From Gammaproteobacteria bacterium (lineage in GTDB: Bacteria > Pseudomonadota > Gammaproteobacteria > Eutrophobiales > Eutrophobiaceae), in assembly GCA_016179185.1 (NCBI GenBank), contig JACORW010000018.1, forward strand, positions 1 through 64,000: a stretch of DNA of 64,000 bases. The letters are read 5' to 3'. Below, one piece after another: positions 51,603 through 60,764 of the stretch (its first letter is position 1; each line of letters starts with the position of its first letter). The notes under the pieces were generated by a model. That model saw only the letters and a list, made by a program, of their open reading frames with translations, was not told the DNA's origin and did not search any database. Position numbers and translations under genes: made by a program.

Positions 51603-54116
51603 ATGAAATCGCCGACCCAGCGCGCGTCCGCGCGCTCGTATAACTTGCAGGTCACACGACTGCTGCCGGCAGTCCTGCTGGCAGGACTCAGCGCCGGGGC
51701 ATGGGCGCAGGGTGTGCTCGAAGAGGTGATCGTCACCGCCCAGAAGCGCGAGCAATCGGTCCAGGACGTCGGTATCTCCATCTCGTCGTTCTCCGGCGAC
51801 CAGATGGAAGCGCTGGGGGTAACGCAGAGCATAGATGTGGCCAGCATGAGCCCGGGCGTGCATATCGGCGGTTCCATCGCGGGCCAGACCTCGTTGTTCA
51901 CGATCCGCGGTGTCACCCAGAACGATTTCACGGACTCGGTGGAATCCCCGGTCGCGGTGTACGTGGACGAGGGTTACATCGCGATGGCGCAGGGGCAGGG
52001 CTTTGCGACGTTTGATATCGACCGCGTCGAGATTGCCAAGGGCCCGCAATCCACGCTGTTCGGCCGCAACGCCACCGGTGGCGTCATTCATTACATCACC
52101 CGCAAGCCCACCCGCGAGGTGGAGATGCGGGCCAACGTCGGCTACGGGTCCTTCGACAACGTCACCGCCGAGGGCGCCTTGGGCGGCCCCCTCGGGGAGA
52201 CGCTGTCGGGCCGCATCTCGGCGTATTACAACAATTTCGACGAGATCCTGGACAACAACTACACGGCGGCGGATGCGCCGATCCATCCCGGCACCGGCCT
52301 GCCCATGGCCGGCAGCCCGAATGGCGGGCAGGACATGTGGAACGATGACAGCCTTGGGCTCCGGGCCCAATTGCTGTTCGAGCCGAACGACGACGTGGAC
52401 CTTCTGGTCATGGGGAATTACGCGAAGACGGACGTCTCCTCCGGCCCCTACCAGTCGAGCCCGAGCGTTCCGGTGTTCGATTCCGCCGGCAGGCTGGTGA
52501 ACACAATCAAGGCCGATCCCGGCCAGAATTGCGAGGCCATCACGCTGGGGGTCGCCGGTTGCACGGCCATTCCGTTCGTGGACGGCGAGGGCGCCGGACT
52601 CCCCGGCTTCCTGGTGCTGGGTCCGGCAGGGGTGGAGGATGGTTTGCGCCCGGTGCCCGGCGGGGACTTTTTCGGTTATATCGATGAGGATGGGGCCGAT
52701 CATGACACCCTCACCGATTTCGGTTATCGGGATCTGAACGAGTTCGAGAGCTGGGGCGTGACGGGCAAGTTCACCTGGGACCTGCATTTCGCGACACTGA
52801 CCGCCGTGTCCGATTACAAGCAATTCGACAAGCTGGTAATCATGGACGTGGATGCAGCCCCGGTTCCCCAGTCCCTGTTCCAGTCGGATGCGGAAACCGA
52901 TCAGTTTTCCCAGGAAGTGCGCCTCAATGGCGAGCTGGATCGGGCGCGCTGGGTGGCAGGATTCTATTACCTGTGGATCGACAACAAGACCTTCAATGGC
53001 CTGGCGTTGCCGGCGAACTCGCCGCTGTTCGGGGTGGCATTTGCGCTCCCGGACGGCACGCTGGGGGTCGTCCCCTTTGCCGGACTGGACGCGAACAACG
53101 ACATCCGCCTCAAGACCAATTCCTACTCGCTGTTCGGTCAGGTGGAATATGACCTGACCGATCAGTTCATGTTGACCCTGGGGTTGCGCGGCATCCAGGA
53201 GGAAAAGGACTACGACCTGAGCTCACCGGTGTTCGTGAACACCGACGACCGCGTCGTTGACGACTCGATATTCGCGTTCCCGTTGCCGATTGACAGCCTG
53301 GGCAACATCGCCTTCGAGGACAGCAGCGGCAAGACACTGTGGGCCGGCAAGATCCAGCTCGACTGGAAGCCCAATGACGATGTGCTGCTCTATTTCGGCA
53401 TCAACCGCGGCGTGAAGGCCGGCAGCTTCAACGGCCAGTTGCAGGACGGTTCACCGCGCCTGGATCCGGACGAGATCGGCTACAAGGAGGAGGTGCTGAC
53501 CAATTACGAAGGCGGCGTGAAGTGGACGCTGTTCGGCGGCCTGGCGCGGCTGAATGGCAGCATCTACTACTACGACTACAACGACTACCAGGCGTTCGTG
53601 TTCGTGCAATCCTCCGGCACCGTGTCCAACAACGACGGCAGCACCATCGGCACCGAATGGGAGCTGATCGCCCAGCCGGCGGAAGGTTGGGATCTGATGC
53701 TGAGCGTCGCCTACTTCGACGCCGAGGTCGAAGATCTGGCGCTTGCGCCGGATCTGCTGGTGGACGTGGAGCCCAGCTTCGCGCCGCCGCTGCAGTTTGC
53801 CGGCCTCGCGCGCTACGAGTGGCCGGCGTTCGGCGGCAAGATGGCGGTGCAGGGCGATTTCAATTACTCGGACCGCTTCTATTACAACATCCGCAACTTC
53901 GATTCACAGAAATATGACGAATACGTGGTGGGCAATTTCCGCGTCAGCTACACGACGGCGGATGAACACTGGACGCTGGCGGCGTTCGTCAACAATGTGG
54001 CGGATGAGCGCTACGGCGTCATCGGGTTTGATCTGGCGACGCTGTGCGGTTGCAACGAAGACTACTACGGCAAGCCGCGCTGGTGGGGCCTGAGCGTGAA
54101 TTACAGTTTCCAGTAA
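51603..54116 (+). CDS. TonB-dependent outer-membrane receptor
   Basis: An 837-residue receptor with a signal peptide (LLPAVLLAGLSAGAWA), a TonB-box/plug start EEVIVTAQKREQSVQDVGI, the plug segment GRNATGGVIHYITRKPTREV and a C-terminal strand ending WWGLSVNYSFQ. No FecA-like signalling domain precedes the plug. This type imports varied substrates, not only siderophores. With the nearby catabolic genes it may take up the compound they degrade. It has its own terminator. Confidence 0.92.
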   Translation: MKSPTQRASARSYNLQVTRLLPAVLLAGLSAGAWAQGVLEEVIVTAQKREQSVQDVGISISSFSGDQMEALGVTQSIDVASMSPGVHIGGSIAGQTSLFTIRGVTQNDFTDSVESPVAVYVDEGYIAMAQGQGFATFDIDRVEIAKGPQSTLFGRNATGGVIHYITRKPTREVEMRANVGYGSFDNVTAEGALGGPLGETLSGRISAYYNNFDEILDNNYTAADAPIHPGTGLPMAGSPNGGQDMWNDDSLGLRAQLLFEPNDDVDLLVMGNYAKTDVSSGPYQSSPSVPVFDSAGRLVNTIKADPGQNCEAITLGVAGCTAIPFVDGEGAGLPGFLVLGPAGVEDGLRPVPGGDFFGYIDEDGADHDTLTDFGYRDLNEFESWGVTGKFTWDLHFATLTAVSDYKQFDKLVIMDVDAAPVPQSLFQSDAETDQFSQEVRLNGELDRARWVAGFYYLWIDNKTFNGLALPANSPLFGVAFALPDGTLGVVPFAGLDANNDIRLKTNSYSLFGQVEYDLTDQFMLTLGLRGIQEEKDYDLSSPVFVNTDDRVVDDSIFAFPLPIDSLGNIAFEDSSGKTLWAGKIQLDWKPNDDVLLYFGINRGVKAGSFNGQLQDGSPRLDPDEIGYKEEVLTNYEGGVKWTLFGGLARLNGSIYYYDYNDYQAFVFVQSSGTVSNNDGSTIGTEWELIAQPAEGWDLMLSVAYFDAEVEDLALAPDLLVDVEPSFAPPLQFAGLARYEWPAFGGKMAVQGDFNYSDRFYYNIRNFDSQKYDEYVVGNFRVSYTTADEHWTLAAFVNNVADERYGVIGFDLATLCGCNEDYYGKPRWWGLSVNYSFQ

Positions 54117-54135
54117 TCCGGCTCCGGTAAGACAG

Positions 54136-54169
54136 CGGCACTGCCCGGGATTCCGGGCAGTGCCGTTTT
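54136..54169 (+). terminator. Rho-independent terminator of the TonB receptor
   Basis: Perfect 13-bp stem CGGCACTGCCCGG / CCGGGCAGTGCCG with a GATT loop, then TTTT, 20 bases after the stop codon. Confidence 0.9.
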
Positions 54170-54293
54170 CATTGACAGGTCAGCCCTTGAGGCCCGGCGC
54201 GAACACCACCTCCAGGTCATGGCTCGGTGCGAATCAGAACGATGGCGGCGACCATGGCGTCATTCCTCCCGGAAATCGCCGCCGGCAGTCCGG

Positions 54294-54890
54294 TCAGCGA
54301 TTGCTGCCGGCATCAGGGGGCGGGCGGTTGTGCAGGGAGCTGTACGTTCCGGAAATGCGGCCCGCTTCATCGTACATGCCGGTCAGCAGGTTGATGAGCT
54401 TGGAGGCCTCGGCCAGCTTGCTGTCCACCTGCCCGATGATCATGGTCTGCTCGGTCAGGATCTGGCGGCGCAGATCGGCGTAATTGTCAGTCAGGGTGCG
54501 CCCGGCCTCGGTCGCTTCGTAGGCGAAGGTCTTCGGCGTCTTTTCCTTGACCTTGCGGCACAGGCCCATCTTCTCCAGCTTGCGCAGGCAGTACTGGATG
54601 TTCGGGATGTCGTCCCGGTTGAGCTGGCGGGCGATCTGGGCCGCGGTCTTCGGCCGGTCCTGCATCCGGATCACGTGCAGCACGACGCTCTCGATGTAGC
54701 TCAGGTCACCCATGCCGGCCACGTCGGCGAGCTGCGTCACCCAGCGTTCCCACGCCTGCTGGAAACGCAGCAGGGACCATTCGAATTCAGTGGTGGCGGC
54801 CTCGTGCGGCGTTCGCGCCAGATGCCACTTGCGCTGCGATCCGGGCTCCGGTTGCATCTGGCGGCCCTGGGGTTTGTTCCGGGTCCTCAT
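54294..54890 (-). CDS. MarR-like winged-helix regulator
   Basis: The ATG at 54890 gives 198 residues. The winged-helix part is DLSYIESVVLHVI through TAAQIARQLNRDDIPNIQYC and LRKLEKMGLCRKV, with a long C-terminal helix for dimerisation. It lies between the TonB receptor and the catabolic genes and is divergent from 54993, so it is a candidate local regulator. The ligand is unknown. Confidence 0.82.
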   Translation of the reverse strand: MRTRNKPQGRQMQPEPGSQRKWHLARTPHEAATTEFEWSLLRFQQAWERWVTQLADVAGMGDLSYIESVVLHVIRMQDRPKTAAQIARQLNRDDIPNIQYCLRKLEKMGLCRKVKEKTPKTFAYEATEAGRTLTDNYADLRRQILTEQTMIIGQVDSKLAEASKLINLLTGMYDEAGRISGTYSSLHNRPPPDAGSNR

Positions 54891-54992
54891 GGGTGCGCGG
54901 GCGCGGGGCGTACGGTCAGGATTCTGCGGATCACGTCCGGTAAACTGTAGTATACCGCGGAACGTCGAGGCCATCGGTCAGGGGAGCAGACT

Positions 54993-55604
54993 ATGCACGG
55001 ATTGGTGCGGGGATCCGTCGCCGGGATCGGCGCGGCCCTGTTCTGTGTTCTCTGTGGCCGGCCGGTGACTTCGGCCGCGGATGATCCCGCTGCGGGCCCG
55101 GATCTCAGCGGCACCTGGGTTCTGAACCTTGAACTCAGCGACGACCCGGATCGGCAGATTGAAAAGTCGATCCGGGCGGCGGGCGGGCGCCCGGACAGCG
55201 GCGGCAGACGCGGCCGCGAGCGCTACCGGGGCGGGCCCGCGGACCAGGAAATCTATGATCACCTGATCTACGACGGGACGGTACGCATTGTGCAAAACGG
55301 CGCCGAGGTTCACATCGCTTACGGGTCGGGTTTCGAACGCCGCTTCTTCACCGACGGCCGCAGCCGGACCGTCAGCGCCAGTGGTTCCGGCAGCGGCGAC
55401 GGCCTCGATTTTTCCTTTGGCGCGTGGAGCGGCCCGACGCTGCACGTCGAGGCCAAACCCCGCGACGGCGGCTGGACCCGGGAGAGCTATACGCTGGAAC
55501 CGGGTGGCAACCGGTTGCGCGCCGAAATGGAAATGAAGCCGCTGCTGTTCCCTGCGGTGGTGCAGGTACGATTGATCTACGACCGCGGTCCGGTACGCCG
55601 GTGA
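54993..55604 (+). CDS. Secreted hypothetical protein
   Basis: A 203-residue protein with a signal peptide (MHGLVRGSVAGIGAALFCVL, cleavage near TSAA). The mature part starts DLSGTWVLNLELSDDPDRQI, then a basic Gly/Arg stretch, and ends in alternating strands (LHVEAKPRDGGWTRESYTL, NRLRAEMEMKP). The SGTWxLN start suggests a lipocalin-like barrel. No catalytic motif is seen. It is divergent from the regulator gene. Confidence 0.65.
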   Translation: MHGLVRGSVAGIGAALFCVLCGRPVTSAADDPAAGPDLSGTWVLNLELSDDPDRQIEKSIRAAGGRPDSGGRRGRERYRGGPADQEIYDHLIYDGTVRIVQNGAEVHIAYGSGFERRFFTDGRSRTVSASGSGSGDGLDFSFGAWSGPTLHVEAKPRDGGWTRESYTLEPGGNRLRAEMEMKPLLFPAVVQVRLIYDRGPVRR

Positions 55605-55675
55605 ACGATGCCCGCGGGCCGGAACCGATCCGGTGCGGCGCGGCGGGTCCGGCCTGAAGCGGTCCGCGCCCGAAT

Positions 55676-56422
55676 TCATCGCGGCCCGCCGAACAGGTTC
55701 TCGTCCTGCAGGATTTCGGGATCGGGCCAGGCGTGCTTGGAATGGGTGAGTCCGAGTTCAAGGAACAGCTCGCAGAGTTTGTAGGCCACCAGGCCGGGGT
55801 TGATCACCGGCACCGGGAGTCGCCCGGCGAGATGGCGATGGGACTGGTGCATGGTCGTCGAACCCAGCACGATGACATCGGCCCCGTCCTCATCCATGGC
55901 GCGGCGCGCCGCCGCCTCGAGTCTGGCGAAAACGATCTCCTCCTTGCCCTGCAGCAATTCCTGCACGTCCGGCCGCGTGTCAATGTGGCGGATGGAGGCG
56001 CACCTGGCCTCCAGCCCGTAATCCCGGAGAGTCTTCCGGTACATCGGCAGCCACGGCTCCCACATGGTCAGGATCGAGAACCGGTGTCCGAGCATGCAGG
56101 CCAGGTGAAAGCTCGCCTGCCCGGGACCGATGACCGGGATCCGGAGTCGCGAGCGCAGCGCATACAGGCCCGAATCGCTGACCGTGTTGATGCACACGGC
56201 GTCGAATCCCTCCTGTTCGGCGCGGACGCCGGCGTCTATTACTATGGTGTCCATGATGAACAGGTCGTAATGGCTGTTGGCCAGCGTCATCAGGCGCCGG
56301 GAGCCCACGAAACTGACGTCGTAGCCCGGGCCGATGAATTCGCGCGGCACCTGGGACTCAATCAGGGCGCGGGTATGCTCGGACAGGGGGACCGGGAAAA
56401 TGACCTTGATGCGTCTGCCCAT
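55676..56422 (-). CDS. Asp/Glu/hydantoin racemase family protein with one catalytic Cys replaced
   Basis: A 248-residue protein with the family layout: KVIFPVPLSEHTRALIES, DAVCINTVSDSGLYALRS carrying the first Cys, GPGQASFHLACMLGHRFSIL, and near residue 195 DVIVLGSTTMHQ. The second catalytic Cys of hydantoin or aspartate racemase normally sits where Ser or Thr is found here. It may act as an isomerase or decarboxylase of another type, or have lost activity. It stands divergent from the hyuA-like gene. Confidence 0.75.
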   Translation of the reverse strand: MGRRIKVIFPVPLSEHTRALIESQVPREFIGPGYDVSFVGSRRLMTLANSHYDLFIMDTIVIDAGVRAEQEGFDAVCINTVSDSGLYALRSRLRIPVIGPGQASFHLACMLGHRFSILTMWEPWLPMYRKTLRDYGLEARCASIRHIDTRPDVQELLQGKEEIVFARLEAAARRAMDEDGADVIVLGSTTMHQSHRHLAGRLPVPVINPGLVAYKLCELFLELGLTHSKHAWPDPEILQDENLFGGPR

Positions 56423-56496
56423 GGGGTATGACCACTCCCGTGAATGTGAAAGATTGATTGAAATTCTATTGAAAGTTGATATCTTCGGCCAGTCCG

Positions 56497-56627
56497 GAAG
56501 TGTAGAAAGTGAAAAGTTTAAAGTGAAAAGTGAAAACTAAGGGGGGCCGCGAGCCGTCCGGCTGACACGCCTGCTCCTTCTGACTTGCATCATCACTTTT
56601 CACTTTAATACTTTGCACTTTTAACTT
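56497..56627. repeat. Inverted pair of AAAGTGA heptad-like repeats
   Basis: Left block 56497-56538 repeats AAAGTGA/AAAAGTT units; right block 56592-56627 is its approximate reverse complement (CACTTTT/CACTTTA). The pair lies in the leader of the hyuA-like gene and could fold into a long hairpin. Confidence 0.65.
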
Positions 56628-56645
56628 GTATTTCAGGGGATTAGC

Positions 56646-58739
56646 GTGGGCTTGCGAGTCGGCGTGGACGTGGGCGGCACCTTCACGGACTTCCTGGTGG
56701 CCGATGCACAGGGCAACGCCGGGATCTTCAAGACCTCGACCACGCCCCGGGACCCGACCATCGGCTTCTTCCGGGGGCTGGAGAAGGCGGCCCAGGCGCG
56801 GTCGCAGACGCTGGCGGACTTTCTCGGGCAGGTGGAGGTGATCGTGCACGGCACCACCATCACGACCAACGCGACGCTCACCGGCGACGGCGCCGTCACC
56901 GGGTTTGTGACCACAAAAGGCTTCCGCGACGTGCTCAACATGCGCCGCGGCCTCAAGGAGCGCCAGTTCGAGAAATACGCGCCGCCGCCGGCGCTGGTGC
57001 CGCGCCACCGCATCCGGGTCGTGGACGAGCGGGTCTCGGTCACCGGCGCGGTGGCCCGGCCGCTGAACGAAGACGACGTCAGTGCCGCCGCGAAATATTT
57101 TCGCGAGCAGAAAGTGGAGGCAGTGGCGGTATCGTTCCTCTGGTCATTTCGCAACCCGGCCCACGAACTGCGCGTGCGCGAGATTCTGGAGCGCGAACTG
57201 CCGGGCGTTTACATCTCCCTGTCCACGGAAATCCTGCCGCAGATCCGCGTCTACGAGCGGCACAGCACGACCGCGCTGAACGCCTATGTCGGCCCGGTGC
57301 TGGCACGCTATTTGAAGCGCCTCCAGCAGGAACTCGAACAGCGCAGGTTCGGCGGGGCGCTCCTGATCATGCAGTCCAACGGCGGGGTCATGTCGCCGGA
57401 GGTGGCGCAGCGCTTCGCCTCCAATACCCTGCTGTCCGGCCCGGCCGGGGCGCCCATGGCCGGCGTGTTCTACGGCGGTACCCACGGCTTCCGGAACGTG
57501 ATCACCGTGGACATGGGCGGGACCTCCTTCGACGTGGCGCTGGTCAGGGATGCCGAGCCTTCGGTGACCACGGAGGGCGTCATCGGCGGGCACCGCATCG
57601 CTTCCCCGATCCTGGACATTCACACCATCGGGGCCGGTGGCGGCTCGATTGCGTGGATCGACAGCGGCGGTCTGCTGGCGGTCGGACCGAAGAGCGCCGG
57701 CGCGGAACCCGGGCCGGCCTGCTACGGCCGCGGCGGCACAAAGCCCACGGTCACCGATGCGCAGTACCTGCTCGGATACCTCGACCCGGCGTTCTTCGAG
57801 GCCGGGGAGCTTGATTTCGACGGCGAGGCGGCGCACCGCGCCGTGGAACAGCACGTCGCGAAGCCGTTGAAGATGGACGCGGTGCAGGCCGCAGCGGGCA
57901 TCTACGACATCGTCAACAACAACATGGCCGCGGCGCTGGGTGTCGTGTCCGTGCAGCGCGGCTACGATCCGCGGGAGTTCGTGCTGATCGTGGCCGGGGG
58001 CGCAGGTCCGATCCACGCGGCGCCGATCGCGCGCGAACTGCAGATCCCGCTGATCCTGATCCCGCGCGCCTCGTCGGTGTTCTGTGCCGCGGGCATGCTG
58101 ATCTCGGACCTCAAGCATGATTACGTGCGCACCTATGCCCGGGATTTTGACCAGATCGATCCGGCCGAGGTCGAGCGGCTGTTCGCGGAGATGGCCGCCG
58201 CGGCGCGCAAGGTGCTGAAGACCGAGCATGTCGCCGACAGCAGGGTCGAGATCACATACACCGCTGACATCCGCTACGTGGGCCAGTTCAACGAGGTGGA
58301 AGTGCCCGTGCCGTCCCGCGGCAGGATCAGCCAGGCGGCACTGAAAAAGATGGCGGAGGATTTCCACAGGCGCCACGACGGTTTGTACGGCTACTCCATG
58401 CGCGGCGCGGCGCTGGAACTCATCAATCTGCGCATCACGGCCCGCGGGCGCACGGAGAAACCGAAGCAGGAGAAGTACCAGCGCCAGGGCGGAGCCTCGA
58501 CCCACGCCCGCATCGGCAGGCGGCGCGCGTATTTCGGCGGCAGATTCCGCGACGTGCCGGTGTACGACGGCCTGAAGCTGGATGCCGGAAACCGCATTGC
58601 GGGGCCGGCTATTGTCGTGCAGCCAACGACGACCATCATCGTGCCGCCGGATTTCGACCTCATGTGCGATGACTGCATGAACTACCTGATGTACGGCAAG
58701 GGCCGGAACGTGGACCGGCTGTGCCGGGCTCTGCGATAG
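56646..58739 (+). CDS. HyuA-type hydantoinase/oxoprolinase/carboxylase subunit
   Basis: The GTG at 56646 (after AGGGGA) gives 697 residues. RVGVDVGGTFTDFLV is the ATP phosphate loop, followed by VDMGGTSFDVALV and GAGGGSIAWID. This is the ATP-dependent HyuA subunit found in N-methylhydantoinase, 5-oxoprolinase, caprolactamase and acetone/acetophenone carboxylases. The two-gene arrangement with HyuB fits all but the single-chain oxoprolinase. Here the substrate is unknown. HyuB follows after 10 bases. Confidence 0.9.
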   Translation: MGLRVGVDVGGTFTDFLVADAQGNAGIFKTSTTPRDPTIGFFRGLEKAAQARSQTLADFLGQVEVIVHGTTITTNATLTGDGAVTGFVTTKGFRDVLNMRRGLKERQFEKYAPPPALVPRHRIRVVDERVSVTGAVARPLNEDDVSAAAKYFREQKVEAVAVSFLWSFRNPAHELRVREILERELPGVYISLSTEILPQIRVYERHSTTALNAYVGPVLARYLKRLQQELEQRRFGGALLIMQSNGGVMSPEVAQRFASNTLLSGPAGAPMAGVFYGGTHGFRNVITVDMGGTSFDVALVRDAEPSVTTEGVIGGHRIASPILDIHTIGAGGGSIAWIDSGGLLAVGPKSAGAEPGPACYGRGGTKPTVTDAQYLLGYLDPAFFEAGELDFDGEAAHRAVEQHVAKPLKMDAVQAAAGIYDIVNNNMAAALGVVSVQRGYDPREFVLIVAGGAGPIHAAPIARELQIPLILIPRASSVFCAAGMLISDLKHDYVRTYARDFDQIDPAEVERLFAEMAAAARKVLKTEHVADSRVEITYTADIRYVGQFNEVEVPVPSRGRISQAALKKMAEDFHRRHDGLYGYSMRGAALELINLRITARGRTEKPKQEKYQRQGGASTHARIGRRRAYFGGRFRDVPVYDGLKLDAGNRIAGPAIVVQPTTTIIVPPDFDLMCDDCMNYLMYGKGRNVDRLCRALR

Positions 58740-58749
58740 GGAGGCAAAC

Positions 58750-60540
58750 ATGAAAAAGGCAGCGAAAAAGCCGGAGAAGAGAACAGCAAGGGGCAGCGGG
58801 CGTACCATCATGGTGGATCCGATCCGGGTCTCCGTGATCGACAACCGGCTGGATGCCATCAGCAAGGAGATCGGGCTCACGATGTTGCGCACGTCGCGCT
58901 CGCCGATCTTCTCCGAGGCGCGGGATTTCGTCACCGGCGTGTTCGACCGCGAACTGCGCCTTGTGGCGCAGACCGCCTACATCCCCGTATTAATGGGCGC
59001 GTTGCCATACGCGGTGCGCAGCATCGCCGGGACCTTTGCCGGCGACATTAACGAGGGCGACGTGTTCATCCTCAATGATCCGTATCGCGGCAACAATCAC
59101 CCGCCCGACATCACGATCGCGAAGCCCGTGTTCTTCAAGGGCAAGGTCGAGTTCTGGTCGGTGTGCAAGGGCCACCACGCCGACGTGGGCGGCAGCGGCG
59201 TCGCCGGTTACAACCCCGGCGCGCGCAGCATCTGGGACGAGTGCATCCGCATCCCGCCGGCGAAACTATACAACGCGGGAATGCTGAACAAGGCGTTGCT
59301 GGACACCATCCTGCTGAATGTGCACCTGCCGTTCCTGGTGGAGGGGGACCTGCATTGCCAGGTCGGCGCGGTCACCATCGGCGCGCGCAACCTCACCGCG
59401 CTGCTCGAGAAGTACGGCCCGAGCACGCTGCATGCGGCCATCAACCGGATCTTTGACGCGTCCGAACGCCAGATGCGCGACGTGATCGAACGTGTCCCCG
59501 ACGGAGAGTACCGCGCCGAGCGTAACGTGGATCATGACGGGATCCACAAGGACCGGATGATTACAGTGCGTGTCAATGTGAAGGTGAAGAAATCCGACAT
59601 CACCTTCGATTTCACCGGCAGCGACAGCCAGGCGGCGGGCTACATCAACAGCACAATGCCGAACACGGTGTCCTCGGCGTTTCTGGCGCTGTTCATGTCC
59701 GTCGGGTCCGGCGTGCGTTTCAACGAAGGGGCGCTGCGCGCGCTGCACGTGGTGGCGCCGCCCGGCACCGTGGTCAATGCCCTGGAACCGGCGCCGGTCA
59801 CCGGCTGCACCATCGCAGCGGCGCAATGCATCATCGAGGCGGTCTGGCTCGCGCTGGCGCAGGCTGTGCCGGACAAGGTGGACGCCTGCTGGGCGCGCTG
59901 GTGCGCGCCCGCGTCCATGGGCTTCAACCCGCGCACTGGCCGCCCGTTCGGCGACATTCATTTCATGTGCAAGGGCGGGGCCGGAGCATCGCAGGGCCTC
60001 GACGGCTGGGATCATCTGGGCACCGTGGTGTGCGCGGGCGGACTGCGCGCGCCGGACCCGGAACTGCATGAACTGGTGAACCCGTACACCGTGCTGCAGT
60101 ACGAGTTCTGGCCCGACAGCGCCGGCGCCGGGCAGTGGCGCGGCGGCATGGGCACGATCTACCGCTGGCGCGTGGAAACGGACAACATTGCCGTCGCAAA
60201 TTTCGGCGGCGGCAACCGGCTGGAGACTGCGCCCTTCGGCTTGCAGGGGGGCAAGGCGGCGCCGCCGCACCAGCTTTTTCTGCGGCACAAGGACGGCATC
60301 GAAAATGTGGACGCCGAGAGTTTCTACAACTACAGCACCGGGGACATCTTCGAGATCTACGAGAGCGGTGGCGGCGGCTACGGCGATCCGCGCAAGCGCC
60401 CGGTGGACAAGGTGCGCGATGACGTATTCAACGGCCTCGTGTCGGTGGAAAACGCGCGTCACGATTACGGGGTGGTCATAGACCCGGAGACAATGAAACT
60501 GGATGCGCAGGCCACGGCCAAGCTGCGCGCGGGTGCATGA
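58750..60540 (+). CDS. HyuB-type hydantoinase/carboxylase subunit
   Basis: A 596-residue HyuB protein with a Lys-rich N-terminal tail. FSEARDFVTGVFDRELRLVAQ, DVFILNDPYRGNNHPPDI, CKGHHADVGGSGVAGYNPGA and the C-terminal YESGGGGYGDPRKRP are near-invariant in this family. It carries the hydrolytic or carboxylating metal site. The ribosome site GGGAGG lies just before the ATG. Confidence 0.9.
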   Translation: MKKAAKKPEKRTARGSGRTIMVDPIRVSVIDNRLDAISKEIGLTMLRTSRSPIFSEARDFVTGVFDRELRLVAQTAYIPVLMGALPYAVRSIAGTFAGDINEGDVFILNDPYRGNNHPPDITIAKPVFFKGKVEFWSVCKGHHADVGGSGVAGYNPGARSIWDECIRIPPAKLYNAGMLNKALLDTILLNVHLPFLVEGDLHCQVGAVTIGARNLTALLEKYGPSTLHAAINRIFDASERQMRDVIERVPDGEYRAERNVDHDGIHKDRMITVRVNVKVKKSDITFDFTGSDSQAAGYINSTMPNTVSSAFLALFMSVGSGVRFNEGALRALHVVAPPGTVVNALEPAPVTGCTIAAAQCIIEAVWLALAQAVPDKVDACWARWCAPASMGFNPRTGRPFGDIHFMCKGGAGASQGLDGWDHLGTVVCAGGLRAPDPELHELVNPYTVLQYEFWPDSAGAGQWRGGMGTIYRWRVETDNIAVANFGGGNRLETAPFGLQGGKAAPPHQLFLRHKDGIENVDAESFYNYSTGDIFEIYESGGGGYGDPRKRPVDKVRDDVFNGLVSVENARHDYGVVIDPETMKLDAQATAKLRAGA

Positions 60541-60601
60541 GTCGAATGTCGTGGATGAGCAGGCTGCGGCGAAGTTACGCGCAAGTGCCTGAAGGCTTGC
60601 C

Positions 60602-60727
60602 GGCGCATTCTTACAGGTGCCCGATCGCACGGTTGCGGACACGCCGTAAATACGTCCGTGTAGGCTCGGGTGCCGCTCCTGCGGCACACGGTCCGCCACC
60701 GTGCGATCCGGCTCCCTTGAATGCGCC
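60602..60727. repeat. 126-bp imperfect palindrome around repeat core copy B
   Basis: The core at 60635-60698 matches copy A (31379-31442) except for two bases. Its flanks pair with each other (GGCGCATTC with GAATGCGCC, and CGATCGCACGGT with ACCGTGCGATC) but differ from the flanks of copy A. It lies between hyuB and the mutase gene. Confidence 0.8.
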
Positions 60728-60764
60728 TGCCGCCGGGCCCAACGCAAAATGAGAGCTACCTGAA

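Noticed and set aside
57144-58934. Open frame of 596 codons on the minus strand
   Set aside because: Antisense to the hyuA-like gene; composition typical of a shadow frame.
59266-60747. Open frame of 493 codons on the minus strand
   Set aside because: Antisense to the hyuB-like gene with no recognisable motifs.
60541-60764. Cobalamin riboswitch before the B12 mutase gene
   Set aside because: The region is explained by the repeat-core palindrome; I see no B12-box-like sequence.
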